Of a DNA stretch of 64,000 bases, positions 49,114-56,464 are shown piece after piece (positions within the stretch are counted from its first letter, which is position 1; each line of letters begins with the position of its first letter). This stretch comes from Ardenticatenaceae bacterium (GTDB lineage Bacteria > Chloroflexota > Anaerolineae > Promineifilales > Promineifilaceae), in the NCBI GenBank assembly GCA_020634455.1, contig JACKBQ010000001.1, positions 1,674,001 to 1,738,000 on the forward strand. Direction: 5' to 3'. The notes beneath the pieces were generated by a model. That model did not search any database, was not told the origin of the DNA, and saw nothing but the letters and a program-made list of their open reading frames with translations. A program made the translations under genes and the position numbers.

Positions 49114-50160
49114 ATGGTGATGATGAAAACAGCAATCGAATCCTTACAAAATCTTGTCCCGAATTTGATGGAAACGGCCGTTATCCCCGGCGTCTCCCTG
49201 GCCATTGTGCAAAACGACGATATTTGGCAGGCACAGTGGGGCGTTAGCAATGCCACCACCCGCCAGCCCGTCACGGCCGACACCTGGTTCCAGGCCGCCT
49301 CATTAAGCAAGCCCGTGTTTGCCTACGCCGTTTTGCAGCTCGTGCTGGCGGGCCAGCTCGATTTGGACACACCGCTCATCACCTACCTTTCCCCAGCCCA
49401 GCAAAGCAGCAACCTGCTTTTTGACCACATCGTTAACGATGATCGTTTAAGGCAAATTACCGCGCGGCACGTGCTTAGCCACACGCCAGGCTTCCCCAAC
49501 TGGGCAGCAAAGGGGGAAACGCTCAAAAGTAGCTTCACCCCTGGCACCCGCTTTTCCTACTCCGGCGAAGGGTACCAATTATTACAGCGCGTAGTTGAGC
49601 ACATTGTGGCTCAACCGGCACACGACTGGATTCGCGCCACGCTGCTCACGCCGCTGAGCATGACAGACGCCAGCTTTACCGGCCTCAAAACGGATGAACA
49701 GATCGCCTTTGGCCACGACAAAGCCGGCCAGCCCGTTAATTTTTGGGAGATAGACCAGATGGGCGCGGCTTTTAGCCTGCACTGCTCGGCAGCGGCTTTT
49801 GCCCAATTTTTGTTGGCTGCGTTACGGCCGTCTCCGCTCACCAACCTCATGCTCAGCCCACAAATTCAGGTCAACGACAACTCCTCCTACGACGATGATT
49901 GGCCCAATCTGGACGCGCCCACGAACCCACGTGTTGGCTGGAGTTTGGGCTTTGGGCTGCAAACGGGGCCGGACGGAGAGTCCTTTTGGCATTGGGGCGA
50001 CAACGGCACCTTCAAAGCGTGTACTGTGGGGCAGGTTGAATCGGGAACGGCCGTTGCCATCTTCACCAACAGCCAAAATGGAGATGCCCTCTGGCAGCCC
50101 ATCCTGGAAACCATTTTCGCCACCACCGACTGGCCAGCATTGGATTGGTTGAACCGCTAA
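49114..50160 (+). CDS. Serine hydrolase, class C beta-lactamase / PBP-like fold
   Basis: A protein of 348 residues without an obvious signal peptide. The SxxK motif is in AASLSKPVFAY, the tyrosine motif in FSYSGEGYQLL (YSG, a usual YxN variant), and a HWGDNG block near the C-terminus stands for the KTG-like site. Members act as esterases, D-aminopeptidases or lactamases. The substrate cannot be told. Several ATGs (49114, 49120, 49123) are possible starts. Confidence 0.83.
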   Translation: MVMMKTAIESLQNLVPNLMETAVIPGVSLAIVQNDDIWQAQWGVSNATTRQPVTADTWFQAASLSKPVFAYAVLQLVLAGQLDLDTPLITYLSPAQQSSNLLFDHIVNDDRLRQITARHVLSHTPGFPNWAAKGETLKSSFTPGTRFSYSGEGYQLLQRVVEHIVAQPAHDWIRATLLTPLSMTDASFTGLKTDEQIAFGHDKAGQPVNFWEIDQMGAAFSLHCSAAAFAQFLLAALRPSPLTNLMLSPQIQVNDNSSYDDDWPNLDAPTNPRVGWSLGFGLQTGPDGESFWHWGDNGTFKACTVGQVESGTAVAIFTNSQNGDALWQPILETIFATTDWPALDWLNR

Positions 50161-50167
50161 CGTTTAA

Positions 50168-50242
50168 ATTTGCCACAGAGGGCACAGAGGGGCTTGAGGC
50201 GAAGGTTCGGTTTTCAAGTTTCTCTTTTTCCTCTGTGGCTTT
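50168..50242. repeat. Intergenic inverted repeat, CACAGAG family
   Basis: TTTGCCACAGAGGGCACAGA on the left is complementary, with mismatches, to TCTCTTTTTCCTCTGTGGCT on the right, between the serine hydrolase and the toxin-antitoxin pair. Confidence 0.65.
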
Positions 50243-50342
50243 TCCGGGCAGATTGTTAAGAAAAAAGTTGAAATCCGGCTCAAAATTCGTTAAAATTTCT
50301 GAAAATCAGTCATGTCAGAAATGCTGAAAGAGAGAGAAGCCG

Positions 50343-50633
50343 ATGGATAAAACCGTACAAGTCAGACAGCGCGGCACGTTAACGCTCCCGGCGGAATTGC
50401 GAGACAAATATGGTATTCGCAATGGCGACACGTTTCGCCTGGTCGATTTAGATGGCGTTTTTGTACTCACGCCAATGGTGCCAATGGTGCCGGAACTGGC
50501 CAGAGAAATCGAGAAAATGCGGCAGGAAGCGGGTCTAACCACGCAAGAACTACTCGTCAGTTTACGAGAGCAGCGCGAAGCATACTACACCGAAAAGCAC
50601 AACGCCCAAAGCGATGAGTCCGAGCAAGCCTAA
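50343..50633 (+). CDS. AbrB/MazE-type (VapB-like) antitoxin
   Basis: A protein of 96 residues. The N-terminal swapped-hairpin domain has VRQRGTLTLPAELRDKYGIR, then GDTFRLVDLDGVFVLTP, as in VapB/AbrB DNA-binding antitoxins. The helical, charged C-terminus (EIEKMRQEAGLTTQELL) should cover the toxin. It overlaps the downstream PIN-domain gene by 20 nt, the usual arrangement for autoregulated toxin-antitoxin operons. Confidence 0.85.
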   Translation: MDKTVQVRQRGTLTLPAELRDKYGIRNGDTFRLVDLDGVFVLTPMVPMVPELAREIEKMRQEAGLTTQELLVSLREQREAYYTEKHNAQSDESEQA

Positions 50634-51069
50634 ACCACTCCCCCGCGTCCTGGTAGATGCGGATGTCCTTTTTGCCGGGTCTGCCAGCCCCAGCGAACAT
50701 AGCGCCAGCCAGGTCATCTTGCGCATGGCCGAAATCACCCTGATTGAAGCACTTATTTCTGAACAAGTTTTTACTGAAGTCGAAAGAAACTTAGCGGCAA
50801 AGTTGCCCCAAGCCCTCCCCAATTTTCGCCACCTGGTAGATCGCTGCCTGCAAATCGTCCCAGATCCAACACCAGAATTGATAAACAGGCATAGCGGCAA
50901 GGCAGACCCAAAGGATTTGCCTATTTTGGTTACGGCTGCGCGTGAAAATTGTAATTGGCTCGTCACTTTTAATTTGGCGCATTACCAACCCGGACTAGCA
51001 GAGGTAACCGTTTTAAAGCCGGGCAATTTCGTCTTGCTCGTTCGAGATTTGTTAATGCAGCTCACTTAA
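50614..51069 (+). CDS. PIN-domain protein (VapC-like toxin)
   Basis: A protein of 151 residues. It has VLVDADVLFAGSASP (first acidic cluster), EQVFTEVERNL (Glu), and DPKDLPILVTA with a final TFNLAHY region, a PIN-type acidic triad for Mg-dependent RNase activity. The first Asp motif has the variant DADVLF. It overlaps the antitoxin gene, forming a VapBC-like module. A non-toxin PIN nuclease cannot be excluded. Confidence 0.82.
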   Translation: MSPSKPKPLPRVLVDADVLFAGSASPSEHSASQVILRMAEITLIEALISEQVFTEVERNLAAKLPQALPNFRHLVDRCLQIVPDPTPELINRHSGKADPKDLPILVTAARENCNWLVTFNLAHYQPGLAEVTVLKPGNFVLLVRDLLMQLT

Positions 51070-51098
51070 TATTCCACACTGAACAGGAGCATAAACCC

Positions 51099-52037
51099 AT
51101 GATTGTTGTTGCCAGCAGCAACGGCCGTATCGGCATCGAAGCAGCCACACAAATTTTACGCCAGGGGGGAACGGCCGTAGACGCCGTGGAAGCCGGTATC
51201 CGCCTGGTAGAAGCCAATCCCGAAGACCACACCGTGGGCTACAACGGCTACCCCAACATTTTGGGGGAGGTTGAACTAGACGCCAGCATCATGAACGGCC
51301 GTACCCTGGAAAGCGGCGCGGTCGGGGCGTTGCAAGGGTATCTGCACGCCATCACCTTGGCGCGGCAGGTGATGGAAAAGCTACCCCACGTCCTGCTTGT
51401 TGGCGACGGAGCCAGCCGCTTTGCCGCCGAGATGGGCCATCCGCCTCAGCCAGAAATGCTGCTGCCGGAAACCCGCGCCGTCTGGCAAGACCGCTTGCAG
51501 CCAGAACTGAGCGACGCTGAAGTGGCCCAAATTGCCGAGCGCACCGATTTGGCCCGCTGGGTCGAGCTGGCCACCGATCCGGAACGGGCCAAAGGCACGG
51601 TCAACTTCATCGCCCAGGACAAGGAGGGCAACATTTGCACCGGCGTCAGCACCAGCGGCTGGGCCTGGAAATATCCGGGGCGGCTGGGGGATTCGCCAAT
51701 CATCGGCGCGGGCAACTATGCGGACAACCGTTACGGCGCGGCCGCCTGCACCGGCATGGGCGAGATGGCCATCCGGGCCAGCACGGCCCACAGCCTGGTT
51801 TTTTACATGAAGATGGGTCTGAGTTTGGCAGAAGCATGTGAGCGGGCGATGATCGATTTGCGCGATTTAGGCGGTCGTTTCATCAGCGTCATGAATTTGG
51901 TGGCGATTGACAAAGATGGCAATCATGCGGGGTACAGTTCGGTAAACGGCCGATCCTATATCTACCAAACCCCCGACATGCCCGACTGCGAAGAACTGCC
52001 CCGTACGGTTGTCCCCATCCCACCGCGCTGGGGCTAG
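51099..52037 (+). CDS. Ntn-hydrolase of the asparaginase 2 / glycosylasparaginase family
   Basis: A protein of 312 residues. The self-cleavage site is probably the Thr in AKGTVNFIAQDKEGNI, followed by the family block TGVSTSGWAWKYPGRLGDSP and IIGAGNYADN. Downstream CTGMGEMAIRAS matches the second substrate-binding loop. Enzymes of this family hydrolyse N4-(GlcNAc)-asparagine, asparagine or isoaspartyl peptides after autoproteolysis. The exact substrate is open. Start ATG after CAGGAG. Confidence 0.87.
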   Translation: MIVVASSNGRIGIEAATQILRQGGTAVDAVEAGIRLVEANPEDHTVGYNGYPNILGEVELDASIMNGRTLESGAVGALQGYLHAITLARQVMEKLPHVLLVGDGASRFAAEMGHPPQPEMLLPETRAVWQDRLQPELSDAEVAQIAERTDLARWVELATDPERAKGTVNFIAQDKEGNICTGVSTSGWAWKYPGRLGDSPIIGAGNYADNRYGAAACTGMGEMAIRASTAHSLVFYMKMGLSLAEACERAMIDLRDLGGRFISVMNLVAIDKDGNHAGYSSVNGRSYIYQTPDMPDCEELPRTVVPIPPRWG

Positions 52038-52039
52038 GT

Positions 52040-52125
52040 TGGCGAGTGAAAAGAGATAAGTGAAAAGTAACAAGTGAAGGCCAGTTTACTTTTCACTTTT
52101 TACTTTTTTACTTCTCACTTCCGAA
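52040..52125. repeat. Intergenic inverted repeat, GTGAAAAGTAAC family
   Basis: AGTGAAAAGAGATAAGTGAA and AAGTAACAAGTG on the left are complementary to TTACTTTTCACTTTTTACTT and ACTTCTCACTT on the right. Both arms are made of slipped copies of the 8-10 bp unit GTGAAAAGTA. It is placed between two co-directional genes. Confidence 0.75.
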
Positions 52126-52135
52126 GGAAATAATT

Positions 52136-53032
52136 ATGGAAATCATCCGGACCCCCGACGAAAGGTTTGAAAACCTACCAGACTACCCCTTCACACCCAA
52201 CTACGTGGAGGTCAACGGCCTGCGGCTGCATTACGTGGACGAAGGTGAAGGTGAAACCATTCTTTGCCTGCATGGCGAACCAAGCTGGTCCTACCTTTAC
52301 CGCAAGATGATTCCGCCGCTGGCGGCGCAGCACCGCGTGGTGGCCCCGGACTTGGTGGGATTCGGCCGTTCCGACAAGTACACCGACCCCGCCGCCTACA
52401 GCTTCCAGATGCACCGGGATGCGTTGGTGGGCTTTATCGAGGCGTTGGATTTATGGGGAATTACGGCCGTTGTTCAAGACTGGGGCGGCTTACTCGGTCT
52501 CACCATCGCTACCCAACTGCCAGAACGGTTTGCCCGGCTGGTGATCATGAACACCGGCCTGCCCACGGGCCTGTTCCCCATGCCGGAGGCGTTCATGCAG
52601 TGGCGTGCCGCTGCGGAGCGGTTCGGCACCAAGCTGCCCGTCGGGCGCATCATCCAGGCCAGCACGGTGACCCAGTTGCCCAAAGAAGTGGTAAAAGCGT
52701 ACGAGGCTCCTTTCCCCGATGAACGGTACAAGGCGGGAGCGGCCGTTTTCCCCCTGCTCATTCCCCTCAAACCCGAAGACCCCGGTGCCGCCGAGATGAG
52801 CCGCGCCCAGCGCCAGCTCACCCGCTGGACCAAACCCGCCCTCGTCCTGTTCAGCGATGGCGACCCGATTACGCGCGGAGGGGATGCCCTGTTCCGCCGC
52901 GCCATCCCCGGCGCACAAGGCCAGCCGGAAATCACCATCCAGGGTGCGGGCCACTTTTTGCAAGAGGACAAAGGGGGGGAGATTGCGGGGCATATTTTGG
53001 ACTTTATGGGGCGAACGCCCGTAACCACATAA
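52136..53032 (+). CDS. Alpha/beta hydrolase, haloalkane dehalogenase-like
   Basis: A protein of 298 residues. It has LHGEPSWSYLYRKMIP (oxyanion HGEP), the nucleophile elbow VVQDWGGLLGL (Asp), a cap domain, LFSDGDPIT with the catalytic acid region, and GAGHFLQED (His). HGEP, QDWGG and the overall length match haloalkane dehalogenases of subfamily I, which hydrolyse carbon-halogen bonds. An epoxide hydrolase-like activity is a less likely alternative. Confidence 0.87.
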   Translation: MEIIRTPDERFENLPDYPFTPNYVEVNGLRLHYVDEGEGETILCLHGEPSWSYLYRKMIPPLAAQHRVVAPDLVGFGRSDKYTDPAAYSFQMHRDALVGFIEALDLWGITAVVQDWGGLLGLTIATQLPERFARLVIMNTGLPTGLFPMPEAFMQWRAAAERFGTKLPVGRIIQASTVTQLPKEVVKAYEAPFPDERYKAGAAVFPLLIPLKPEDPGAAEMSRAQRQLTRWTKPALVLFSDGDPITRGGDALFRRAIPGAQGQPEITIQGAGHFLQEDKGGEIAGHILDFMGRTPVTT

Positions 53033-53042
53033 ACAAATTTGC

Positions 53043-53071
53043 TTCCAAATATTCCGGTTTCTCACTATAAT
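53043..53071 (+). promoter_or_regulatory. Promoter for the uncharacterised two-gene operon
   Basis: TTCCAA (53043-53048), a 17-bp spacer and a perfect TATAAT (53066-53071) lie about 105 bp before the ATG at 53176. Confidence 0.55.
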
Positions 53072-53175
53072 GGCGCTATCAATCCACCTGGTTTAACGAA
53101 CCCCGCTACAGGCCACATCAATCAGGTAAGCAAATTCGGAATCCGGCCACTGCTGCCACAGACAAGGTTTAACAA

Positions 53176-53955
53176 ATGCTAAACCGACAGCGTCAACCGA
53201 AATACACTTCAATTAACGTTAGAAAATACATTGTGGAAAAATATTCCGCCAATGAATTTCGCTTGCTTTGCCACGATGATGACGAAGAGCAAGATCATCT
53301 GGGCACATGCCATGACGGTTTGGGTGATAAAGTCGAATATGCTATCAGAGTGCTTGAAGTGGTTACCTTTGCCGAGCGCCGCAACAAATTTGAAAAACTG
53401 GTCAACTTGCTGCGCAACCAACGCGGCGATTTGGATGAATTTATCCATCAAAGTTCAGAGCCGCTCTCCTCAAAACCAACTGTCACCAGCTACCGCAACA
53501 TTAATGAAGGCACCTGGGGCAGCAACAGTAAATCACGCGCCGGTTTTGCCCCGCCAAGCCAACCAGAAATCATCGGCGACCAGGCGGCCAGAGCCATTGA
53601 AAATTCCCCACAGCTAGAGCGCATTTATCAGGATATAGCCCATCTGGAGCAAAACATGGCGGCCATCGGCGACATTGATTCGCTGCTAGGTGCGCTCGAT
53701 GGGCTGCTGAATGAGATGCGCAAAAAAATCTCATCGCTGCTGGTGGACATCAAAGTAAAACACCAACGATTACACGAAGAGCGACTGGTAGCTGTTGAAA
53801 AGCCAACCGTTGCCCAAAGAGGCCCTATGGCCGCGTTTGAATTCGGCCAATCTGCCAATGACCGCCCACAATTTATGCCCAGACCGGGCGCAAGCGGCCG
53901 TCGGCCCCAAGAACAATATCCCCGAACCAGTTACGGACAGGAGAGACTGCAATGA
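53176..53955 (+). CDS. Uncharacterised protein with effector-associated-like N-terminus and coiled coil
   Basis: A protein of 259 residues. Residues about 14-85 (VRKYIVEKYSANEFRLLCHD, then RNKFEKLVNLLRNQRG) have the helical pattern of bacterial effector-associated/death-like adaptor domains. A Ser/Thr-rich linker follows, then a coiled-coil-like region (about 145-200, with LEQNMAAIGDIDSLLGALDG). The C-terminus is a Pro/Gln/Arg-rich tail. No catalytic motif is visible. It overlaps the next gene by 4 nt (ATGA). Function is unknown; a scaffold or adaptor in a signalling or defence complex is a hypothesis. Confidence 0.6.
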   Translation: MLNRQRQPKYTSINVRKYIVEKYSANEFRLLCHDDDEEQDHLGTCHDGLGDKVEYAIRVLEVVTFAERRNKFEKLVNLLRNQRGDLDEFIHQSSEPLSSKPTVTSYRNINEGTWGSNSKSRAGFAPPSQPEIIGDQAARAIENSPQLERIYQDIAHLEQNMAAIGDIDSLLGALDGLLNEMRKKISSLLVDIKVKHQRLHEERLVAVEKPTVAQRGPMAAFEFGQSANDRPQFMPRPGASGRRPQEQYPRTSYGQERLQ

Positions 53956-54659
53956 GTCCCAATAATAATGATGTACAAACCCAATCGAACGATATGCCAG
54001 TGCCGCTGCCATTGCCCGAAGAGCAAGCCCAGATTTTTGATGCCTTGCAACTCAATCTGGCAGATACGGCCGGGTTGGCGGCAGATATTGAAATGGTTAT
54101 TCGGGAACATTTGCGCACGGCCGTTTCCACCGACACCTTCTACAAAATAATCAGTGGCCTGGAAATTTACCTGGACGAAAACACCGTGTTTTACCTGCTA
54201 GAAGCGCTGCGCCGCAGTAATGAACAGATGGAGCTAGACGCCATCAAAGCTCACTGCTCCGAACAGTTCTGGCTTTGGCTGCGGCGGCTCATTGCCCTGT
54301 ATGCCGTAGATTTTAGAAAAGCGTACGCCATGTCCGTAGAAAATCCCAACGCCTGGGACAAACTCAATCGGTACACCTACTACGATCCGCTCAATAAAAC
54401 GTGGAAACTGTCCATAGAAATTGTGAAATACAATGGAGACAAGCTGACTTTAGAGGAAACCCCAGCCAGCGCCATTGCTCTGGTTTACGGCCTGGTGGAT
54501 ATGTTCATGAACGTTTCACCCAGCGACGCCGCAGAACAAATTAATCGCGACTATCTGGCCAATCTTTTTGGCCAATTCCGCCAGTTAATGAACCTGTACG
54601 CCCCAGGATTGCTGGCCGAAATTTCGGCGGAAGACGAAAACGGCAAGTCACAAAGTTAA
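53952..54659 (+). CDS. Uncharacterised protein, partner of the 53176 gene
   Basis: A protein of 235 residues, mainly helical, soluble and acidic, with no signal or membrane segment. It has no recognised motif. DNLAD-type helices (FDALQLNLADTAGLAADIEM) and a central W/Y-rich part (WLWLRRLIALYAVDF, then WDKLNRYTYYDPL) can be seen. Translation is coupled to the preceding gene, so the products probably act together. I do not recognise a family. Confidence 0.6.
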   Translation: MSPNNNDVQTQSNDMPVPLPLPEEQAQIFDALQLNLADTAGLAADIEMVIREHLRTAVSTDTFYKIISGLEIYLDENTVFYLLEALRRSNEQMELDAIKAHCSEQFWLWLRRLIALYAVDFRKAYAMSVENPNAWDKLNRYTYYDPLNKTWKLSIEIVKYNGDKLTLEETPASAIALVYGLVDMFMNVSPSDAAEQINRDYLANLFGQFRQLMNLYAPGLLAEISAEDENGKSQS

Positions 54660-54718
54660 GCAGCCCACAGAAAGGTCTTCAAAAAAACGAAGGGAACCTT
54701 CTCTGTGGGTTGCTCAAG
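54660..54718. repeat. Inverted repeat between convergent genes
   Basis: GCAGCCCACAGAAAGGT and ACCTTCTCTGTGGGTTGC form a long imperfect stem. No clear T-run follows, though it may still end transcription from both sides. Confidence 0.65.
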
Positions 54719-54775
54719 TGAAAAAACTCTCTTTATTCGTTGGCACTTATTTTAGGGAAACGGCCGATTCCCAAT

Positions 54776-55945
54776 CTACCATTTACCACTCGCACCACCT
54801 CCGGACGAGCTGCCGCCACCAAATGAGCTACTCGAGCTTGAGCTTGAAGAGCTGCTCCAGGAGCTAGAACTGCTGTCATCTGACTGAACCCGCATAGGGA
54901 TGGTAATGTCTGTGATGCGTTCATGACTGCAATTCGTGCAGTAGTCGCGGTTGCGGCGTAAACCGGTACTGGAATAGGTGGGATGATACACTACATTTGA
55001 AGAATGGCTCACCGTGCGATAATGGCATTGAGGGCAACGGCCGTATCGCGTGAACCAATTTGCGTAAGGAATAATCTCGCGATGATCGCAGCTTTGGCAC
55101 AGCCAAACGTCGTAATCCACTGAGCTAAGCGCCTCCTCCGCAATTTGCCCCTGATCAAGGTACGCATCGTCCGCGCGCTCATCCAGGCGCACCATTTGTG
55201 ACTGACAGTTAGAGCAGGTACGCGGTTTGTATCGGCGGAAGCGCGAAATTAGCAGCCCCCCCAACGGTGCCACTACTGCCACCAACCCTAGCAAAATCTT
55301 GCCCAGGTTCCCAGCCACCGGTGCAACGAGAACGGCCGTACCGTCTCCTAAACCTGTTGTGCGTGAAGGTGTTCCGTTGGTTTCTGCCAGCGATTCATAC
55401 ACCTCCCCGCGAAACTCAGCCACAATGGCTCGACTGCCCTCAAAAACCCCCAGGCTGTAATCGGCCTGACGGAAATATGGCACGATAATTTGATCAATGA
55501 TCGCTTGCATACGGCCGTTGTAGGCCGACCCGTAGCCTGTGCCCAGCTCAATGCGCAGTTCACGATCTTCCACAGCTACTAAAAACAAAACGCCGTCGTC
55601 ACGGCTGGCATCGCCAATGCCCCACTCATTAAACAAGTTGGTGGCAAACTGTTCAATGGAAGCATCGCCGGAATCATACGCACGCCAGGATTCCACCGTG
55701 AGCACCGTCATTTGCACCCCGTTGCCCGCCTCAAATTCAGATAGCAGGGCACGAATCCCAGCCTCATCCTCACCACTGATGACGTCAGCGTAATCGTTAA
55801 CAAACAGATCTTCGGCTGGTGGATAGGCTGTTTGGGCAGAAACGGCCGTTACCGACCACAACCAACTCAGTCCCCCAAAAACAACCAAAAGACTCAAATG
55901 CCAACTCAATTTTTTCGCTGCTGTATGCATAAAACGTATCCTCAA
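54776..55945 (-). CDS. TPM-domain (TLP18.3/Psb32/MOLO-1) membrane protein
   Basis: A protein of 389 residues. The signal peptide ends near AVSAQTA, and the TPM domain (about 45-175) shows YADVISGEDEAGIRALLSEF, DDGVLFLVAVEDRELRIELG and GYGSAYNGRM. A membrane helix lies at about 210-230. A cytoplasmic part follows with four zinc-ribbon-like CxxC pairs (CSNCQS, CQSCDH, CPQCHY, CTNCSH), and then a Ser-rich tail that ends SSSGGGASGKW, typical of YgcG-like proteins. Family members are linked to envelope functions or phosphatase activity. The role here is unknown. Confidence 0.82.
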   Translation of the reverse strand: MRIRFMHTAAKKLSWHLSLLVVFGGLSWLWSVTAVSAQTAYPPAEDLFVNDYADVISGEDEAGIRALLSEFEAGNGVQMTVLTVESWRAYDSGDASIEQFATNLFNEWGIGDASRDDGVLFLVAVEDRELRIELGTGYGSAYNGRMQAIIDQIIVPYFRQADYSLGVFEGSRAIVAEFRGEVYESLAETNGTPSRTTGLGDGTAVLVAPVAGNLGKILLGLVAVVAPLGGLLISRFRRYKPRTCSNCQSQMVRLDERADDAYLDQGQIAEEALSSVDYDVWLCQSCDHREIIPYANWFTRYGRCPQCHYRTVSHSSNVVYHPTYSSTGLRRNRDYCTNCSHERITDITIPMRVQSDDSSSSSWSSSSSSSSSSSFGGGSSSGGGASGKW

Positions 55946-56023
55946 ACGGTGAATGAATACCGCAAATTATTCCGCAGATGTCCCAACTGCAATATCAACT
56001 ACGCTACAATTCGACCCAAGGCT

Positions 56024-56142
56024 TTTCAGTTTTCGTAATTTTAGGACACGGACAAGCACGGGTGGCGCGGAAAGTTGCTTTTAATCTGCGCTCGTCCGTG
56101 TTCATCCGCGTCCGATTTGCTACAAACGTGAGCTTTTGAAAA
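56024..56142. repeat. Composite palindrome related to 29192-29315
   Basis: GGCTTTTCAGTTTTCG (left) and CGTGAGCTTTTGAAAAACTC (right) enclose GGACACGGACAAGCACGGG and its partner CTCGTCCGTGTTCATCCGCG. The design (TTTTCAG outer arms, rGGAyACGGAT inner arms) is as in the element at 29192, but the sequence has diverged. Confidence 0.6.
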
Positions 56143-56186
56143 ACTCTACAATTTGGCCCAAGTTGCTTGACCGCCCTTAATTTTTT

Positions 56187-56215
56187 AGCCAGATTTTATT
56201 TCACAGGTATACTAG
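56187..56215 (+). promoter_or_regulatory. Promoter candidate for the small ORF at 56246
   Basis: TTAGCC and TATACT are about 17 bp apart, in the AT-rich stretch 30-60 bp upstream of a strong GAGGAGG. Confidence 0.35.
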
Positions 56216-56245
56216 ATCAAAATCTAAACGAGGAGGTTAATTTTT

Positions 56246-56350
56246 ATGCTTGTCAATAATACTGCACTTGTGGGCCAAAACGGCCGTTACCGACCAACCG
56301 CCCATCATCACCTTACCAAAAATCAACCGACTCGGACCATCCCCCGCTAA
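56246..56350 (+). CDS. Possible small ORF, 34 codons, strong Shine-Dalgarno
   Basis: The ATG at 56246 lies 9 nt after GAGGAGG, one of the best Shine-Dalgarno sequences in the window. The product would be a basic peptide of 34 residues (MLVNNTALVGQNGRYRP at its start, His-His-His in the middle), ending at TAA 56350. It has no signal peptide and I recognise no homologue. It may be a short regulatory or leader peptide, a decayed gene remnant, or chance. Confidence 0.3.
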   Translation: MLVNNTALVGQNGRYRPTAHHHLTKNQPTRTIPR

Positions 56351-56464
56351 AATCCACACCCGAGGGTATGTGCTCCCAGAGTCGTCTAGCTAAAACCGCA
56401 GAATTCACAACCTGAGGGAAAAATCTCTTCCCTCTCTGTGCCCTCTGTGGCCTAAACAATAAAA

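Larger units (their letters stand above)
55946..56464. other. Non-coding region before mutS2
   Basis: A 519-bp gap that holds a composite palindrome (56024-56142), a candidate promoter (56187-56215) with a possible 34-codon ORF (56246-56350), and one arm of a CACAGAG-family repeat (TCTCTGTGCCCTCTGTGG) just before the mutS2 ATG. Confidence 0.6.
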
